Part shown: in pieces, positions 18,620 to 28,008 of the stretch
Layout: the number at the start of each line of letters is the position of its first letter
How positions within the stretch are numbered: position 1 is the stretch's first letter
From: Candidatus Manganitrophus noduliformans
GTDB taxonomy: Bacteria; Nitrospirota; Nitrospiria; SBBL01; Manganitrophaceae
DNA: 64,000 nt
NCBI RefSeq assembly: GCF_012184425.1
Contig: NZ_VTOW01000005.1
Span: 62,001-126,000 of the forward strand
Direction of reading: 5' to 3'
The notes under the pieces: model-generated
Told to the model about the DNA's origin: nothing
Database searches by the model: none
Seen by the model: only the letters and a program-made list of their open reading frames with translations
Program-made: the position numbers and the translations under genes

Positions 18620-20281
18620 ATGAAGTTCAAGGTCACGATCCAAGAGCAGCTTTTGGGGCTCGGATTCCTCGGTTTGTTGCTGGCGCTTGTGATCGGAGGG
18701 TTCGGTTTCTGGGGAATCACGCGGGTGACCGAGGCGATGAACCGGATGGAGGTGAGCGCGATCGCGTTGCGCTACCACTTGACCGCCGACAGGGTGCGCG
18801 ACGCGTTAAGGGCCGATGTCGAATCGGCGGCGATTGCGGCCGAGGCCGCAAACTCCGAGAAGAAGAAGGAGATCTTGGAAGAACTCTCCGGTCATGCGTC
18901 CCTCTTCCGAGAGCGGCTTAAGAACATCGAGGCGCTTCCCCTCCAAGGAGAGATTAAAGGGGAAATTCTGGAAATTCATCCCGGCCTGGACGCCTACATC
19001 AATAACGCGGAAGAGCTGGCAAGAATGATCCTCGACGGCCAACTCGTCGCGGCGGCTCCAATGGAGGAATTTGTCGCCGACTCCAAGAAATGGGAGGAGG
19101 AGATGCGGCGTTTAAGCGATCTGATCGAGCAGGACATGAGGCAGTCCCAAACGGAAGCGGGCGGGGCGAATCGGATCTCCCGGGTCATGATTATCGGCAT
19201 CTCCCTCCTGGGATTCTTGATCTTATCGGTTATTTCTCTGAAGAACGCCTCCTCGATTTCCCGGGCCCTCAAGCAGGTCTCGACGGTGGCGACGGAGGTG
19301 TCGGCAGGGAATCTCACCGTCCGGAACGAAGTGAACCGCGGGGATGAGATCGGTCACCTTGCAGGAACATTCAACCGCATGGCCGAGCATCTCCGAGAAT
19401 TGGTCTTTAAAATCCAAAGCGGTTCTCGGCAGATCGCCTCGACGTCGGAGGATTTGTTTGCCTCGAGTCAGCGGTTGAGCTCCAACTCTGAGGAGACCAA
19501 GCGGTTGGCGAGCACCGTCTCCTCGGCGAGCGAGCAGACCAGCCGTAACGTGCAGGCCGTCGCCACCGCGACAGAAGAAATGACGGCGACATTAAAAGAG
19601 ATCTCCCAAAACGTGGTGAAAGCGACCCAGATTACGTCCGAGGCGGTGCAGGTGGCGCGGGAGACCAACCAGACGATCAGCAAGCTCGGGGAGAGCAGCG
19701 CGGAGATCGGGAAAGTCATCAAAGTGATCACATCGATTGCCGAGCAGACGAACTTATTGGCGTTGAACGCGGCGATCGAAGCGGCGCGTGCGGGAGAAGC
19801 GGGGAAAGGCTTTGCGGTGGTGGCCAACGAAGTCAAAGATCTGGCGAAGAAGACGGCCAAAGCGACCGAGGAGATCGGGCAGAAGATCGGAGTCATTCAG
19901 ACCGACACGAAAGAGGCGGTCTCCGCGATTGGAGAGATCACCGGGATCATCACCCAGATCAACGAGATCGCCACCACGATCGCGGGAGCGATCGAAGAGC
20001 AGACGGCGACGACCAATGAGATCAGCCGCTCGGTGATGGAGGCGGCCCGGGGGACCGGAGAGGTCACCGAGAGCACCGAAGGGGTGGTCTCCGCAGCAAG
20101 GGGGACAACGGAAGGGGCGGAGAGTGTTTTGGTCGCCTCTCAAAAGTTGGCGGAGATGGGGGCCGATTTGATGGTCCTCGTCAGCAAGTTTCAAATTCAT
20201 CCGGAGCAGAGGCGAAAACAAGAAAAGGCGCCGGCGTCCGGATCTCGGGTCAAGGGCACTGAACAGCCGACGGGGATCTGA
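18620..20281 (+). CDS. Methyl-accepting chemotaxis protein MCP4
   Basis: This 553-residue receptor has membrane helices near 10-33 and 188-208, a helical four-helix-bundle-like periplasmic domain ([20 protein letters not shown] onward), a HAMP domain (about 210-262) and a signalling domain (about 285-530) with the standard tip. The first half of its signalling-domain DNA closely follows MCP3. A short ORF (ATG 18588, [11 protein letters not shown]) ends in an ATGA overlap with this start codon. The ligand is unknown. Confidence 0.88.
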   Translation: MKFKVTIQEQLLGLGFLGLLLALVIGGFGFWGITRVTEAMNRMEVSAIALRYHLTADRVRDALRADVESAAIAAEAANSEKKKEILEELSGHASLFRERLKNIEALPLQGEIKGEILEIHPGLDAYINNAEELARMILDGQLVAAAPMEEFVADSKKWEEEMRRLSDLIEQDMRQSQTEAGGANRISRVMIIGISLLGFLILSVISLKNASSISRALKQVSTVATEVSAGNLTVRNEVNRGDEIGHLAGTFNRMAEHLRELVFKIQSGSRQIASTSEDLFASSQRLSSNSEETKRLASTVSSASEQTSRNVQAVATATEEMTATLKEISQNVVKATQITSEAVQVARETNQTISKLGESSAEIGKVIKVITSIAEQTNLLALNAAIEAARAGEAGKGFAVVANEVKDLAKKTAKATEEIGQKIGVIQTDTKEAVSAIGEITGIITQINEIATTIAGAIEEQTATTNEISRSVMEAARGTGEVTESTEGVVSAARGTTEGAESVLVASQKLAEMGADLMVLVSKFQIHPEQRRKQEKAPASGSRVKGTEQPTGI

Positions 20282-20291
20282 AGGAGATTCG

Positions 20292-20981
20292 GTGAAAGGG
20301 TCATTTTCAGGAGCAATGGGGGGTGAAGGGGGAGTGGGAGAGGGAAAACCCGGGCGCCGTCTTTTTGGCCGCTTCGTCCTCATGCTCTTCGTTCTATCGG
20401 TCGGGTGGGAGGTTTTTGCCCAGACCAGCGGCGATCTGATGCACCGACGGAACAGCGCCGGTCCGCAGGGGCCGTTGATCCAGCTTTTTCAGAAGGCGGT
20501 TGTCGCGACGAAAGAAGGGGACTGGAAAACGATCGAAGAGCAGGTTCAGCAGATCAGCGGACGGCTGGGTGAGTACAAAAAAAATCTCGGGATCGACCTG
20601 ACGTCGACAATTCAAAAAGCAGTGGCGGCGAAAAACGGCGGGGAAGTCCTCAAATATTTGGCGGAGGTGGTCTATCTGGATATGCGGATGCAATTCAAGA
20701 TGATCATTGCGTCCAAGCTGGATGATTTTTTGAATGCCAAGGAGCGACTGGATCTGGCAAGGGAGTATTACGATGTCATCCTTTCCGGAAATGTGAAACG
20801 GAAAGCCCCGAACCGGCACGAGAAGATCGAATCGAGCTTTCTTGTCGCGCAGGGGGCGCTCGGGAATCCCGGCTTCTACGTCGATCTTCCATTCTCTCCT
20901 CCGAATGTGAGGGGTTTTGAAGCGGCCTCCAAAACGATTGAGACGGAGATCGCCGCCATTTACACCTACTTTAAGGGATAG
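20292..20981 (+). CDS. Secreted protein of unknown function (paralog A)
   Basis: I do not recognise this 229-residue protein. It starts at GTG 20292 after AAGGAGA and has a charged N-terminus, a hydrophobic signal segment (about 27-43) ending near VFAQ, and a mostly helical mature part. Shared blocks with the next gene include GPLIQLFQKAVVATKEGDW, SGNVKRKAPNRHEKIE, ALGNPGF and a C-terminal IYTYFKG, so the two are diverged tandem duplicates. Both lie between MCP4 and a porin gene, suggesting a periplasmic role tied to that porin or to MCP5. No Cys residues or haem motifs are present. Confidence 0.6.
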   Translation: MKGSFSGAMGGEGGVGEGKPGRRLFGRFVLMLFVLSVGWEVFAQTSGDLMHRRNSAGPQGPLIQLFQKAVVATKEGDWKTIEEQVQQISGRLGEYKKNLGIDLTSTIQKAVAAKNGGEVLKYLAEVVYLDMRMQFKMIIASKLDDFLNAKERLDLAREYYDVILSGNVKRKAPNRHEKIESSFLVAQGALGNPGFYVDLPFSPPNVRGFEAASKTIETEIAAIYTYFKG

Positions 20982-21015
20982 TTCGGTGCAAAAGAGAAAG
21001 GAGCGTGAGTGTGAA

Positions 21016-21645
21016 ATGATTCGGTCGATGGTTTTTCTCATTATGATGCTCGCGTTTTGTTTCACCGAGGCAACGGCGGCGCAGACCGCAAGCGAGTATC
21101 TCCGGAACAGAGGGGGGGAGTCTCAAGATTCGGAAGATCCCCTCATCGCGGCATTCATCCGAACTCTCTCCGCCTCGAAGGAGGGGAGGTGGACCGAGGT
21201 CGAAGCGAACGTTTCCGATTTGACGCCGGTGTTGAAGAAATATGCGACGCAATTTCGCGTGGATCTCGCCCCTCGGCTGAAGAAGGGGGCGGCGGCGAAC
21301 GATTCCAACGAGATTGCTAAGAGTTTTGCACATGTTCTTTTTCTTGGCATGAGTGAAAATTTTCACCAAGCGATCGAAGAGCGATTCAAGAATTACGAAC
21401 GCTCATCTTATCTCCTGGCAACGGCCCTCTATTATTACGAGCGAGTTTTGGCGGGCAACATCAAGCGCAAGGAGCCGTCGGTGCACGATGAGATCATGCG
21501 GCAGTTCGAGCAGGCCCAATTGGCGATCGGCAATCCAGGCTTGCTCGGCGCCGGAAAACTGGATCCCGACCCGCAGCGCTTCGCATCGGCGGCAAAGGCG
21601 ATTGAAATGAACATCAAGCGGGTCTACACCTATTTCGCCAAATGA
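21016..21645 (+). CDS. Secreted protein of unknown function (paralog B)
   Basis: This 209-residue protein is a paralog of the preceding gene product. It has a signal peptide (about 1-20, ending TAAQ) and shared blocks DPLIAAFIRTLSASKEGRW, AGNIKRKEPSVHDEIM, AIGNPGLLG and VYTYFAK. ATG 21016 is chosen over upstream in-frame codons because it begins a clean signal peptide, with AAAGGAG about 12 bases upstream. The protein is predicted to be soluble, helical and periplasmic. No family is recognised. Confidence 0.62.
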   Translation: MIRSMVFLIMMLAFCFTEATAAQTASEYLRNRGGESQDSEDPLIAAFIRTLSASKEGRWTEVEANVSDLTPVLKKYATQFRVDLAPRLKKGAAANDSNEIAKSFAHVLFLGMSENFHQAIEERFKNYERSSYLLATALYYYERVLAGNIKRKEPSVHDEIMRQFEQAQLAIGNPGLLGAGKLDPDPQRFASAAKAIEMNIKRVYTYFAK

Positions 21646-21658
21646 AAAGGAGACACCC

Positions 21659-22786
21659 ATGAAACAGAACAAGACGATTATCGGCGCGTTTTTCTTCTTC
21701 CTCGCGGCGGTCTTATTATTTCCCGTGGCGGGATCTGCCGCCGAGGAAGACGAATTCACCTTCGGCGATCTTTTTGTCACCCGTAGTTCGACGGAGAAGG
21801 TGAGGTTTCACGGTTATGCCGCCTTCCAGTATTTCGACGCCGAGGGGGCGAGCCCGGGGGGAAATCGCACCTTCGATCAGCATGTCTTCGAGCCGTTCTT
21901 CGGCTATCAAGTCGCCGACCATGTTTTCGCGAAGATCATTCTGGAATTCGAACATGTCCCGGAGGAGGTCGATGACGACCAGTTCGCCGAGTTCTTCATC
22001 GAGCAGGCGGAAATCGATATCACGCCGTGGCCGGGGACGACGTTCGCCTTCGGGGCGATCCTGGTTCCCTTCGGCTTGGAGAACTATCTTCACTCCCCCT
22101 CGGACAATCGCCTGGTCAGCCGCCCTCCGATGACGAAGAGCGGCCCCAACGGAAATCCGATTCTCAACAACACCTGGACGGATGTCGGCATCCAGTTTAC
22201 CCATGAAATTCCTATGGTCGGAATGGTCGATCTCTATACGATCAACGGCAGCGCCGTGCAGGACAAAGGAAGCCGGGGACGGGATACGAAAGGGGCGAGC
22301 GCAAACAGCGGGAAGTCGTACGGCACGGAGGTCCAGGTGACGAAGCTCTTGCCGGGGGTGAACGTCGGCGCTTCCTACGTCACCGGCCCGCACGATCCGG
22401 GCAGCGATCTGGACTCCTCCCGGTGGGGGGTTCATGCATTGGCCGACCTGGGGATCATTTATCTTCAAGCGGAATACATCCTGGGGACCGATGAGGGACT
22501 GGGCGCCTCGGGGGGGGATCGGGATGTCTCCGGCTATTATGCCTTGGTTTCATTCGTTCCCCCGGTGGCGTCGCTTGAGAACCGTCTCGATCTGAATGTC
22601 CGATATACCGATTGGACGGCCGACAAAGACGCCGAGAAAGACTTTACCGAAACGGCCGTCGGGATCCGTTATCGCCCCTATCAGAACACATGGGCGAAGG
22701 TGGAGTATCAGATGAATAAAGAGGAGGGGAGCAACACCGAGGTCGATAACAACGTTGCCGCGTTTCAGCTGAGCGTCTTGTTTTAA
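21659..22786 (+). CDS. Outer-membrane porin-like beta-barrel protein (porin 2)
   Basis: This 375-residue protein has a signal peptide (about 1-28, ending GSAAEE), an acidic mature N-terminus DEFTFGDLF and then alternating strands consistent with an outer-membrane barrel ([39 protein letters not shown]), ending with FQLSVLF, where the terminal Phe fits barrel-assembly recognition. AAAGGAGA lies at a normal distance from ATG 21659. It resembles the phosphate/short-chain porin type in size, but the substrate is unknown. The following MCP5 carries FTFD motifs in its periplasmic domain that echo the FTFGD motif here. Confidence 0.72.
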   Translation: MKQNKTIIGAFFFFLAAVLLFPVAGSAAEEDEFTFGDLFVTRSSTEKVRFHGYAAFQYFDAEGASPGGNRTFDQHVFEPFFGYQVADHVFAKIILEFEHVPEEVDDDQFAEFFIEQAEIDITPWPGTTFAFGAILVPFGLENYLHSPSDNRLVSRPPMTKSGPNGNPILNNTWTDVGIQFTHEIPMVGMVDLYTINGSAVQDKGSRGRDTKGASANSGKSYGTEVQVTKLLPGVNVGASYVTGPHDPGSDLDSSRWGVHALADLGIIYLQAEYILGTDEGLGASGGDRDVSGYYALVSFVPPVASLENRLDLNVRYTDWTADKDAEKDFTETAVGIRYRPYQNTWAKVEYQMNKEEGSNTEVDNNVAAFQLSVLF

Positions 22787-22800
22787 ATGGGCGGAGCGGA

Positions 22801-22824
22801 CCGGGCCTTCGTCGGAGGGCCCGG
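22801..22824 (+). other. Intercistronic hairpin between porin 2 and MCP5
   Basis: CCGGGCC and its complement GGCCCGG frame a 10-base loop. There is no T-run after the stem, so termination is unlikely. It may stabilise or process the porin mRNA, allowing porin and receptor levels to differ. Confidence 0.4.
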
Positions 22825-22859
22825 CCGTCCGAACGGATCGATTCAATGAGGAGATAAAG

Positions 22860-25016
22860 ATGCAGGGTTTCTTTGGGACATGGGATCTTCGAAGAAGGCT
22901 CCTCACATGGTTTTTGCTGGTCGCGATGGTCCCGATGGTTCTGATCACGGCAGCGAATCTTTTCCTCTCCGCCAGGAATCTCCGGCGCGAGATGGGGGAT
23001 CGGCTCGCGGCGAATCGGAAGGGAGCCGAGATCGAGCTTCAGAAAGAAGAGAAACGACTCCTCAATCAGGCAGAGCGTTATGCCGCGCAGTCGCTCCTGG
23101 TTCAGACGATCGCTTCCAGCAACCGGGAGATGATCAAACGACTCCTTGTGCAGCTTCTCGAATTTTCAGATTCGGGTTTGTTGGGGATTTATGACGCGCA
23201 AGGGACGCCGATCTCGATCGTTCAAAAGACCAAGGCGAAGCACGCCGCTTCATTGGAGCCGGTTCGGCCGAATCAAACGGAAAAAATCGGCTTGCGGCCC
23301 CCCTCTTTCGGTGTCTCCTCCGCATACGCTGAAGAGGACTTTACATTCGATATTCCTCCATCGGGAGAATCAAAAGATACTTTTACTTTTGATGGTCAGA
23401 ATGGATCGGCTTCACCCTCCGTTCCGGCCGGCGTGGTAAAGGATTTGAGAGAAGGTCCCCTTCCTCCGGAAGTGATGGAGCAGCTTCAAGCGAACGACCA
23501 TGCCGTTGTTCGGACCGCTCAAGAGAGCGGGGTGGAGGTCTCTGTTTATCAGGCGCTTCAATTTTCAGGGCGCCGGATCGGCATTCTGAGGGAGGGAGCG
23601 GTCCTTAATCAGGACTTCATCGATGGGATGAAACATCGGGTGGGGCTGGAAGTGGCCCTCGTCGATCGCGAAGGGCGGAAAGTCATCTCAACCCTTTCCG
23701 GACTGGACGCCGTGGTCATCAAGGAGGCGGTCGCAGCGCCGATCAGAGAGAAGATCGGAGGAGGGGAGTACCTTTATATGGCTCTTCCCTTGATCGAGAA
23801 AAATGGGGTGATGCAAGGGGGGATTGTTCTTCTGCAGCCGCTCGATTCGCTCCTGTCGAGCCAAAGGGAGATCACCGTTTTTTCGTTGATCCTCTTCGGG
23901 GGAGTCGGCATTGTCGTTGCCATGGTGAGCCTTCGGACGGCCCGATCGATCAGCCGGCCGCTTCATCAAATCATGGAGGTTTTAAAGCGGGCGGAACAAC
24001 AAGGGGACCTGACACAGCGGATCGACATTAAAAGCCGCGATGAGATCGGCGAGCTGGGACGGTGGTTCAACACCTTTTCGGAAAAATTCTCAGGGATCAT
24101 CTCCCGGGTGAAAGATTCGACCCGTTCCCTGGCGGTCTCATCCGAGGAGCTGTCGGCCTCGAGTCAGCAGATGGGATCGAACTCCGAGCAGACGGAGAAA
24201 TTGGCGAGCACCGTCTCCTCGGCGAGCGAGCAGACCAGCCGCAACGTGCAGGCGGTTGCCACCGCGGCGGAAGAGATGACGGCGACATTAAAAGAGATCT
24301 CCCAAAATGTAATGAAGGCGACCCAGATTACGTCCGAGGCGGTGCAGATGGCACAGGGGACCAATCGGACAATCAGCAAGCTCGGGGAGAGCAGCGCGGA
24401 GATCGGGAAAGTCATCAAAGTAATCACATCGATTGCCGAGCAGACGAACTTATTGGCGTTGAACGCGGCGATCGAAGCGGCGCGTGCGGGAGAAGCGGGG
24501 AAAGGCTTTGCGGTAGTGGCCAACGAAGTCAAAGATCTGGCGAAGAAGACGGCGAGAGCGACGGAGGAGATCGGGCAGAAGATCGGGGTGATCCAGACCG
24601 ACACGAAAGAGGCGGTCTCCGCGATTGGAGAGATCACCGGGATCATCACCCAGATCAACGAGATCGCCACCACGATCGCGGGAGCGATCGAAGAGCAGAC
24701 GGCGACGACCAACGAGATCGGCCGCTCGGTGATGGAGGCGGCCCGTGGGACCGGAGAGGTCACCGAGAGCATCGATGGGGTGGTGATTGCCGCGAAGGGA
24801 ACCGCCGAAGGGGCAACCACCATCCTCGCCGCCTCGAAGCGGCTGGCCCAGATGGGCGCCGAATTAATGGCGATGGTCAGCCAATTCCACGTTGAGGCCG
24901 ACAGAATCGGCTCAGGCGATCCGAAAGATACATTCTCCGTTCAAAAAGAGAGGAAATTACCATTGATGACTCAAAAAGCCGAGCCGCTTAGTCCGAAACA
25001 GAGTGAGGTTGTTTAA
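22860..25016 (+). CDS. Methyl-accepting chemotaxis protein MCP5 with large periplasmic domain
   Basis: This 718-residue receptor has membrane helices near 15-37 and 339-361, a periplasmic domain of about 300 residues that looks like a dCache/sCache-type sensor, a HAMP domain (about 362-415) and a signalling domain (about 430-660). A low-complexity insert (about 152-190) contains [13 protein letters not shown] and [10 protein letters not shown], resembling the mature N-terminus of porin 2. The signalling domain is a mosaic: its 5' part matches MCP2 DNA, its 3' part matches MCP3. GAGGAGAT precedes ATG 22860. It closes the receptor block and is followed by cheY and cheB. Confidence 0.88.
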   Translation: MQGFFGTWDLRRRLLTWFLLVAMVPMVLITAANLFLSARNLRREMGDRLAANRKGAEIELQKEEKRLLNQAERYAAQSLLVQTIASSNREMIKRLLVQLLEFSDSGLLGIYDAQGTPISIVQKTKAKHAASLEPVRPNQTEKIGLRPPSFGVSSAYAEEDFTFDIPPSGESKDTFTFDGQNGSASPSVPAGVVKDLREGPLPPEVMEQLQANDHAVVRTAQESGVEVSVYQALQFSGRRIGILREGAVLNQDFIDGMKHRVGLEVALVDREGRKVISTLSGLDAVVIKEAVAAPIREKIGGGEYLYMALPLIEKNGVMQGGIVLLQPLDSLLSSQREITVFSLILFGGVGIVVAMVSLRTARSISRPLHQIMEVLKRAEQQGDLTQRIDIKSRDEIGELGRWFNTFSEKFSGIISRVKDSTRSLAVSSEELSASSQQMGSNSEQTEKLASTVSSASEQTSRNVQAVATAAEEMTATLKEISQNVMKATQITSEAVQMAQGTNRTISKLGESSAEIGKVIKVITSIAEQTNLLALNAAIEAARAGEAGKGFAVVANEVKDLAKKTARATEEIGQKIGVIQTDTKEAVSAIGEITGIITQINEIATTIAGAIEEQTATTNEIGRSVMEAARGTGEVTESIDGVVIAAKGTAEGATTILAASKRLAQMGAELMAMVSQFHVEADRIGSGDPKDTFSVQKERKLPLMTQKAEPLSPKQSEVV

Positions 25017-25027
25017 GGAGGTGAATC

Positions 25028-25096
25028 TTGGGGTTGACGGGCGTTCGTTGTTTGCTACACTTCAGGGATGGTCTAAAAGATTTTATCCCGATCTGA
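25028..25096 (+). other. Possible 22-residue ORF behind an unusually complete Shine-Dalgarno
   Basis: AAGGAGGTGA (25015-25024), a full anti-SD complement, overlaps the end of MCP5 but precedes no known gene. A TTG at 25028 would open a 22-codon frame. The frame overlaps the promoter-like elements at 25034-25061, so the site may be fortuitous or a leader peptide. Confidence 0.2.
25034..25061 (+). promoter_or_regulatory. Sigma-70-like promoter upstream of cheY
   Basis: TTGACG and TACACT are separated by 16 bases in the 167-base gap between MCP5 and cheY, the largest gap in the chemotaxis region. It could give the cheY-cheB-cheR-cheY-cheZ block transcription independent of the receptor genes. 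The -10 element matches four of six consensus bases, so confidence is limited. Confidence 0.4.
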
Positions 25097-25183
25097 AAAG
25101 ATGAGACGCAACCGAATAAGGCGAGTTACTCGCTGTTCTCTCAATATGAAGGGGGCGCACCGGGTGTCGCCCTAGGAGGATCC

Positions 25184-25555
25184 ATGAAGATACTCGTTGT
25201 CGACGACTCCGCTCCAATGCGAAGTCTCTTACGGCAGATGCTTAAAAAAATGGGGCATTCCGTGACCGAGGCGGTTAACGGCAAGGAGGGGCTGGAGCAG
25301 TTAAACGTCCATCCGGACATCGGGCTGATTCTTCTCGACTGGAATATGCCGGAGATGGATGGGATGCAATTGCTCGACGCGCTCGGGGCGAAAAGGTCGA
25401 ACAAACGTCCCCGCATCATTATTGTCTCCACGGAATGCGAAGCGGGGAAGATTGTCCAGGCGATGGAGCGGGGCGCGGACGAATATATCATGAAGCCGTT
25501 TACATCAGAGATTCTCGAAGAGAAATTGTCCATTTTAGGAATTGCGCGTGGTTGA
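25184..25555 (+). CDS. CheY-like single-domain response regulator
   Basis: This 123-residue protein is a stand-alone receiver domain with acidic pair Asp7/Asp8, phospho-acceptor Asp52 in LLDWNMPEMDG and the conserved lysine in YIMKPF. A strong AGGAGG lies before ATG 25184. It resembles receivers that precede cheB in delta-proteobacterial and Nitrospirota-type clusters. The second CheY at 27567 looks closer to the motor-binding E. coli CheY, so this one may be a phosphate sink or serve another output. It overlaps cheB by eight bases. Confidence 0.85.
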   Translation: MKILVVDDSAPMRSLLRQMLKKMGHSVTEAVNGKEGLEQLNVHPDIGLILLDWNMPEMDGMQLLDALGAKRSNKRPRIIIVSTECEAGKIVQAMERGADEYIMKPFTSEILEEKLSILGIARG

Positions 25556-26642
25556 GATGTTTGAGCCGATTCGTGTCATGATCATCGACGATTCCTCCGT
25601 GGTTCGGCGCGCCGTAACCGAGGCGCTCTCTCATGATCCGGATATCTCGATTGTCGGGACCGCCTCCAACGGGAAAATCGCCCTGCAGCGGATCGTTCAA
25701 TGGAGTCCGGAGGTGTTGATTCTCGATCTGGAGATGCCCGAAGCGGACGGATTTGAACTCTTGCGGGCGCTGCGGGTCGATTTTCCGAAGATCAGAACGA
25801 TCATGTTCAGCAGCGCGACGCAACGCGGGGCGGTCCAAACGATCGAGGCCCTTTCTTTGGGCGCGAGCGACTATGTCGCAAAACCGACCACGACCCATCC
25901 GGGGGGGTATAGCGAGGCGGTCAGACAAGTGGCGGCGGAGCTGATCCCCAAGATCAAGCAGTTCCGACCGCATCCCGCCTGGACGAAGCCGCTCCAAAGA
26001 GGGGCGAAGCCGGTCGAGGAACTCACCGTAGAGCGGGCCCTGAAGTCGGCGCCTCAAACCATCCGGATCGTCGCCATCGGCGTTTCCACGGGAGGGCCTG
26101 CGGCGCTCTCCAAATTGATCCCCGAATTGTCGAAAGACTTTCCGGTTCCGATCGTCATCGTCCAGCATATGCCGCCGGTTTTTACCCGCATGCTGGCGGA
26201 GCGGCTCCAGCAGGGGGGGGCGATGAAGGTCGTGGAGGGGAGGGAGGGTATGATCCTGGAGCCGGGGACGGCTTATATCGCCCCGGGCAACTACCACATG
26301 GCGGTCCGTCAGAAAGAGGAAAGGGTTTTCCTGGCGTTGAATCAGGAGCCGCCGGTCAATTATTGTCGTCCTTCGGTCGATGTCCTTTTTCGGTCGGTGG
26401 CGGATGTTTACGGGGAGGAGACGCTCGGGATCATCATGACCGGGATGGGGCAGGACGGTTTAAACGGCATCCGGGCGATGAAGAGCAAGGGCGCGATCAT
26501 TTTTGCGCAGGACCAGGCGAGCAGCGTGGTCTGGGGAATGCCGTCGTTCGTGGTGCGGGAAGGGCTGGCCGATTGTGTCCTCCCCCTTGATGAGATGAGG
26601 GGGGCGATCGAGGATTGCGTGATGAAGGGGATAAGACGCTGA
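25548..26642 (+). CDS. cheB: Protein-glutamate methylesterase/deamidase CheB
   Basis: CheB removes methyl groups from MCP glutamates and deamidates glutamines after phosphorylation by CheA. The 364-residue protein has a receiver domain with phospho-acceptor near residue 60 (LILDLEMPEADG) and a catalytic domain with GVSTGGPAAL (catalytic Ser), VQHMPPVFT (His) and GMGQDGLNG (Asp). GTG 25548 is preferred because TAGGA lies seven bases upstream; TTG 25542 and ATG 25557 are alternatives. It overlaps cheY upstream and meets cheR at a TGATG junction. Confidence 0.93.
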   Translation: MVEMFEPIRVMIIDDSSVVRRAVTEALSHDPDISIVGTASNGKIALQRIVQWSPEVLILDLEMPEADGFELLRALRVDFPKIRTIMFSSATQRGAVQTIEALSLGASDYVAKPTTTHPGGYSEAVRQVAAELIPKIKQFRPHPAWTKPLQRGAKPVEELTVERALKSAPQTIRIVAIGVSTGGPAALSKLIPELSKDFPVPIVIVQHMPPVFTRMLAERLQQGGAMKVVEGREGMILEPGTAYIAPGNYHMAVRQKEERVFLALNQEPPVNYCRPSVDVLFRSVADVYGEETLGIIMTGMGQDGLNGIRAMKSKGAIIFAQDQASSVVWGMPSFVVREGLADCVLPLDEMRGAIEDCVMKGIRR

Positions 26643-27574
26643 TGGTTTCGAAAGAGTCGGTCAATTTCATGATTGCCCTCTTGCACAAGGAGAGCGGTTT
26701 GGTTTTGGACAGCTCAAAGACCTATCTCATCGAGGCCCGGCTGGAGCCGATCGTCTGCGAAGCCGGGTTGTCTTCGATCGATGCGCTGTGCCTTTACCTG
26801 AAACGGCAGCCGACGAGCCCCCTCCTCCAAAAGGTCGTCGACGCCATGGCGACCAACGAGACCTCTTTTTTTAGAGATAAGGTCCCGTTCGACATTGTCC
26901 GGAATGTGCTCCTGCCGGACTTGCTCAAAGCGAACCAGAAGCGGCGGCGGATCCGGATCTGGAGCGCGGCGTGCGCGACCGGTCAGGAGCCCTATTCCCT
27001 GGCGATGCTCCTCTGCAACATCGAACCGATGCTGGCGGGATGGGAGGTCGGAATCTTGGCCACCGATCTCGTCGAGCGGGTGCTGGAGCGGGCGCGGAAC
27101 GGAGTCTACACCCAGTATGAAATTCAACGGGGACTCCCGGCCCAATACATGACCCGTTTTTTCGATCAGATCGGGTCGGAGTGGAAGGTACGCCCGGATC
27201 TGAAACGCTGGATCCAATTCAAACGGCTCAATCTTCTGACCGATTTTTCTTCGTTCGGGCCGTTCGATATTATTTTCTGCCGGAATCTTCTCATCTATTT
27301 CGACAGCGCTTCGAAAAAGAAAGTCCTTGAGGGAATGGCCGCGTCTTTGACCCCGAACGGCGCCCTTTTTTTGGGGGGAGGAGAAACGCCCCTCGGCATC
27401 ACCGATCGACTCGTTCGGATCGAGGTTGATCGCGGAGTCTATTACAGAAGAAACGACGCAATCCCCTCTCCCCCGCCTCCCGTACGGCGCCAAGGGACAG
27501 AGAGGGAAGGCAACGTCCGGAAAGACAAATCGGGAGAGGAACGAATATCAAGCGGAGGAGCGAGAGATGCCTGA
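26642..27574 (+). CDS. cheR: Chemotaxis protein methyltransferase CheR
   Basis: CheR methylates MCP glutamates using S-adenosylmethionine. This 310-residue protein has the N-terminal helical domain (about 1-75), the ATNETSFFRD loop, the SAM-binding motif RIWSAACATGQEPYSLAM and FDIIFCRNLLIYF, all typical of the family. ATG 26642 overlaps the cheB stop codon. The last 35 residues (PSPPPPVRRQGTEREG onward) form a charged, probably disordered tail that extends over the start of the next gene. Confidence 0.93.
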   Translation: MVSKESVNFMIALLHKESGLVLDSSKTYLIEARLEPIVCEAGLSSIDALCLYLKRQPTSPLLQKVVDAMATNETSFFRDKVPFDIVRNVLLPDLLKANQKRRRIRIWSAACATGQEPYSLAMLLCNIEPMLAGWEVGILATDLVERVLERARNGVYTQYEIQRGLPAQYMTRFFDQIGSEWKVRPDLKRWIQFKRLNLLTDFSSFGPFDIIFCRNLLIYFDSASKKKVLEGMAASLTPNGALFLGGGETPLGITDRLVRIEVDRGVYYRRNDAIPSPPPPVRRQGTEREGNVRKDKSGEERISSGGARDA

Positions 27575-27950
27575 TCCAAATATGAAGATCTTGGTCGTGG
27601 ACGACATGTCGTCCATGAGAAGAATCATTAAAAATACCCTCAAGCAGTTGGGGTACCCGAACACCGATGAGGCGGAAGACGGCGACAAGGCCTTGGAGAT
27701 GGTCCGCAATGCGCCGTTTGATCTGGTGGTCAGCGATTGGAACATGCCGAACATGAACGGTCTGGATCTTCTCAAGGCCATTCGGCAGGATCCAAAATTG
27801 TCGGCGCTGCCGGTCTTGATGGTGACGACCGAAGCCGAAATGGACCACATCCTCGAGGCGATCCGCTCAGGCGTGAACAGCTATATCCTCAAGCCGTTCA
27901 CGCCCGAGACGATGAAGGAGAAGATCGACAAGGTGTTCAAGAACGCCTGA
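27567..27950 (+). CDS. cheY: Chemotaxis response regulator CheY
   Basis: This 127-residue receiver has VVDDMSSMRRIIKNTLKQLGY, very like the start of motor-binding CheY of enteric bacteria, with Asp12/Asp13, phospho-acceptor Asp57 (VVSDWNMPNMNG), the conserved Thr in VTTEAE and Lys in YILKPF. ATG 27567 follows GGAGG by eight bases and overlaps the cheR end by eight bases; longer upstream frames are out of character. With cheZ directly downstream, this is the likely FliM-binding signal to the motor. Confidence 0.92.
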   Translation: MPDPNMKILVVDDMSSMRRIIKNTLKQLGYPNTDEAEDGDKALEMVRNAPFDLVVSDWNMPNMNGLDLLKAIRQDPKLSALPVLMVTTEAEMDHILEAIRSGVNSYILKPFTPETMKEKIDKVFKNA

Positions 27951-28008
27951 AAATGGAATCCATCGCTGACATGGCGGGCGGCGGCTTCGCTCGCTCAAGG
28001 GATACGTA

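Noticed and set aside
16060-24830. Recurrent near-identical blocks as a mobile element or CRISPR-like array
   Set aside because: The repeats are the coding sequence of MCP signalling domains, spaced by whole genes; no short spaced repeats, cas genes or transposase were seen.
25073-25096. Sigma-28 promoter before cheY (TAAAAGAT ... CCCGATCT)
   Set aside because: The spacing is much too short and the -10 match is incomplete.
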